From positions 1 to 12,659 of the forward strand of contig JAEYNH010000191.1 in assembly GCA_023412655.1 (NCBI GenBank): a stretch of 12,659 nucleotides of DNA. Reading direction: 5' to 3'. The notes beneath the pieces were generated by a model. That model was not told where the DNA came from. It saw only the letters and a list, made by a program, of their open reading frames with translations, and did not search any database. Source of the stretch: Pseudomonadota bacterium (GTDB lineage: Bacteria > Pseudomonadota > Alphaproteobacteria > Caulobacterales > Caulobacteraceae). This document shows positions 12,344 through 12,659 of the stretch, one piece after another; position 1 is the stretch's first letter; each line of letters opens with the position of its first letter. The position numbers and the translations under genes are program-made.

Positions 12344-12659
12344 TCAGAAGTTGATGTCGATCGTCGAGCGGCGGTTCAGCGGCTCCTTCACACCGTCGGG
12401 AGTCGGGACCGCGAGGTCGCGCTCGCCAACCCAATCCACCTGCAGGGTGGACTGGTTGACGCCCTGGCTGACCAGCGCATCGGCGACGGCCTTGGCCCGA
12501 CGCTCGGACAGGCGGACGTTGTAGGCCGGCGAACCCGAGGTGTCGGTGTGACCGACGACCACGATGCGCGTGGCGTTACCGCTCTTGGCGTAGTTGGCGG
12601 CCTCCGAGACCACCTGCTGCGCTTCGGGCGTCAGCAGATACTGGTCAAACGGGAAGTAG
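12344..12659 (-). CDS. OmpA-family protein, C-terminal domain (partial)
   Basis: This is the C-terminal 104 residues of an outer-membrane protein; the frame is open through the window edge. It begins YFPFDQYLLTPEAQ, the classic first strand and helix of the OmpA peptidoglycan-binding domain. VVVGHTDTSGSPAYNVRLSERRA follows, with the Asp and Arg that bind diaminopimelate, and then PLNRRSTIDINF. The domain tethers the outer membrane to the cell wall. A GTG at 12613 is inside the domain and is not a real start. The N-terminal part (barrel or lipoprotein signal) lies outside the window, so barrel OmpA versus Pal-like lipoprotein cannot be decided. Confidence 0.92.
   Translation of the reverse strand, partial: YFPFDQYLLTPEAQQVVSEAANYAKSGNATRIVVVGHTDTSGSPAYNVRLSERRAKAVADALVSQGVNQSTLQVDWVGERDLAVPTPDGVKEPLNRRSTIDINF

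Overview
This 12.7 kb stretch is very GC-rich chromosomal DNA from an alphaproteobacterium, most likely a member of the Caulobacteraceae (Caulobacter/Phenylobacterium-like). Four things point there: strong G/C third-position bias in every gene, a NrdA with no N-terminal ATP-cone, a perfect alphaproteobacterial LexA box (GTTC-N7-GTTC), and a minimal bifunctional PutA divergent from an Lrp-type regulator. The genus assignment is inference. No phage, transposase, CRISPR array, rRNA or tRNA gene was seen.

Layout. (1) 85-1914, minus strand: minC-minD-minE, the division-site selection operon, tightly packed, with a stop/start overlap between minD and minE. (2) 2101-2434, plus strand: a DUF559 (Vsr-like fold) gene whose N-terminal and C-terminal parts lie in different frames, so it looks frameshifted. 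(3) 2435-2735: a gene-free convergent gap filled by three copies of a dispersed palindromic repeat. (4) 2736-3779, minus: nrdB, the class Ia ribonucleotide reductase beta subunit, head-to-head with a glutathione S-transferase gene (3900-4565, plus). The 120 bp between them holds two NrdR boxes 31 bp apart. (5) 4632-5174, plus: an unrecognised 180-residue helical protein with a perfect LexA box ending two bases before its start codon, so probably a new SOS gene. (6) 5196-6261, minus: a glycine-zipper lipoprotein and a putative LpxR-like outer-membrane protein. (7) 6472-8334, minus: nrdA, with its own terminator and its own pair of NrdR boxes 32 bp apart. (8) 8570-11665, minus: putA, divergent from a putR-like Lrp/AsnC gene (11771-12241, plus), with palindromes in the shared control region. 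(9) 12344-12659, minus: the C-terminal peptidoglycan-binding domain of an OmpA-family protein, cut by the window edge and followed by a clear terminator.

How it fits together. nrdA and nrdB are not an operon. They lie about 2.7 kb apart with four other genes between them, yet both carry paired NrdR boxes, so one repressor can coordinate them. Neither subunit shows an ATP-cone, so allosteric dATP shut-off is probably absent and transcriptional control may matter more. The SOS-type gene sits between the two reductase genes, which makes a link to DNA damage or replication stress attractive but unproven. putA/putR is a standard proline catabolism module (proline to glutamate). The most interesting item is the LexA-box gene at 4632-5174.
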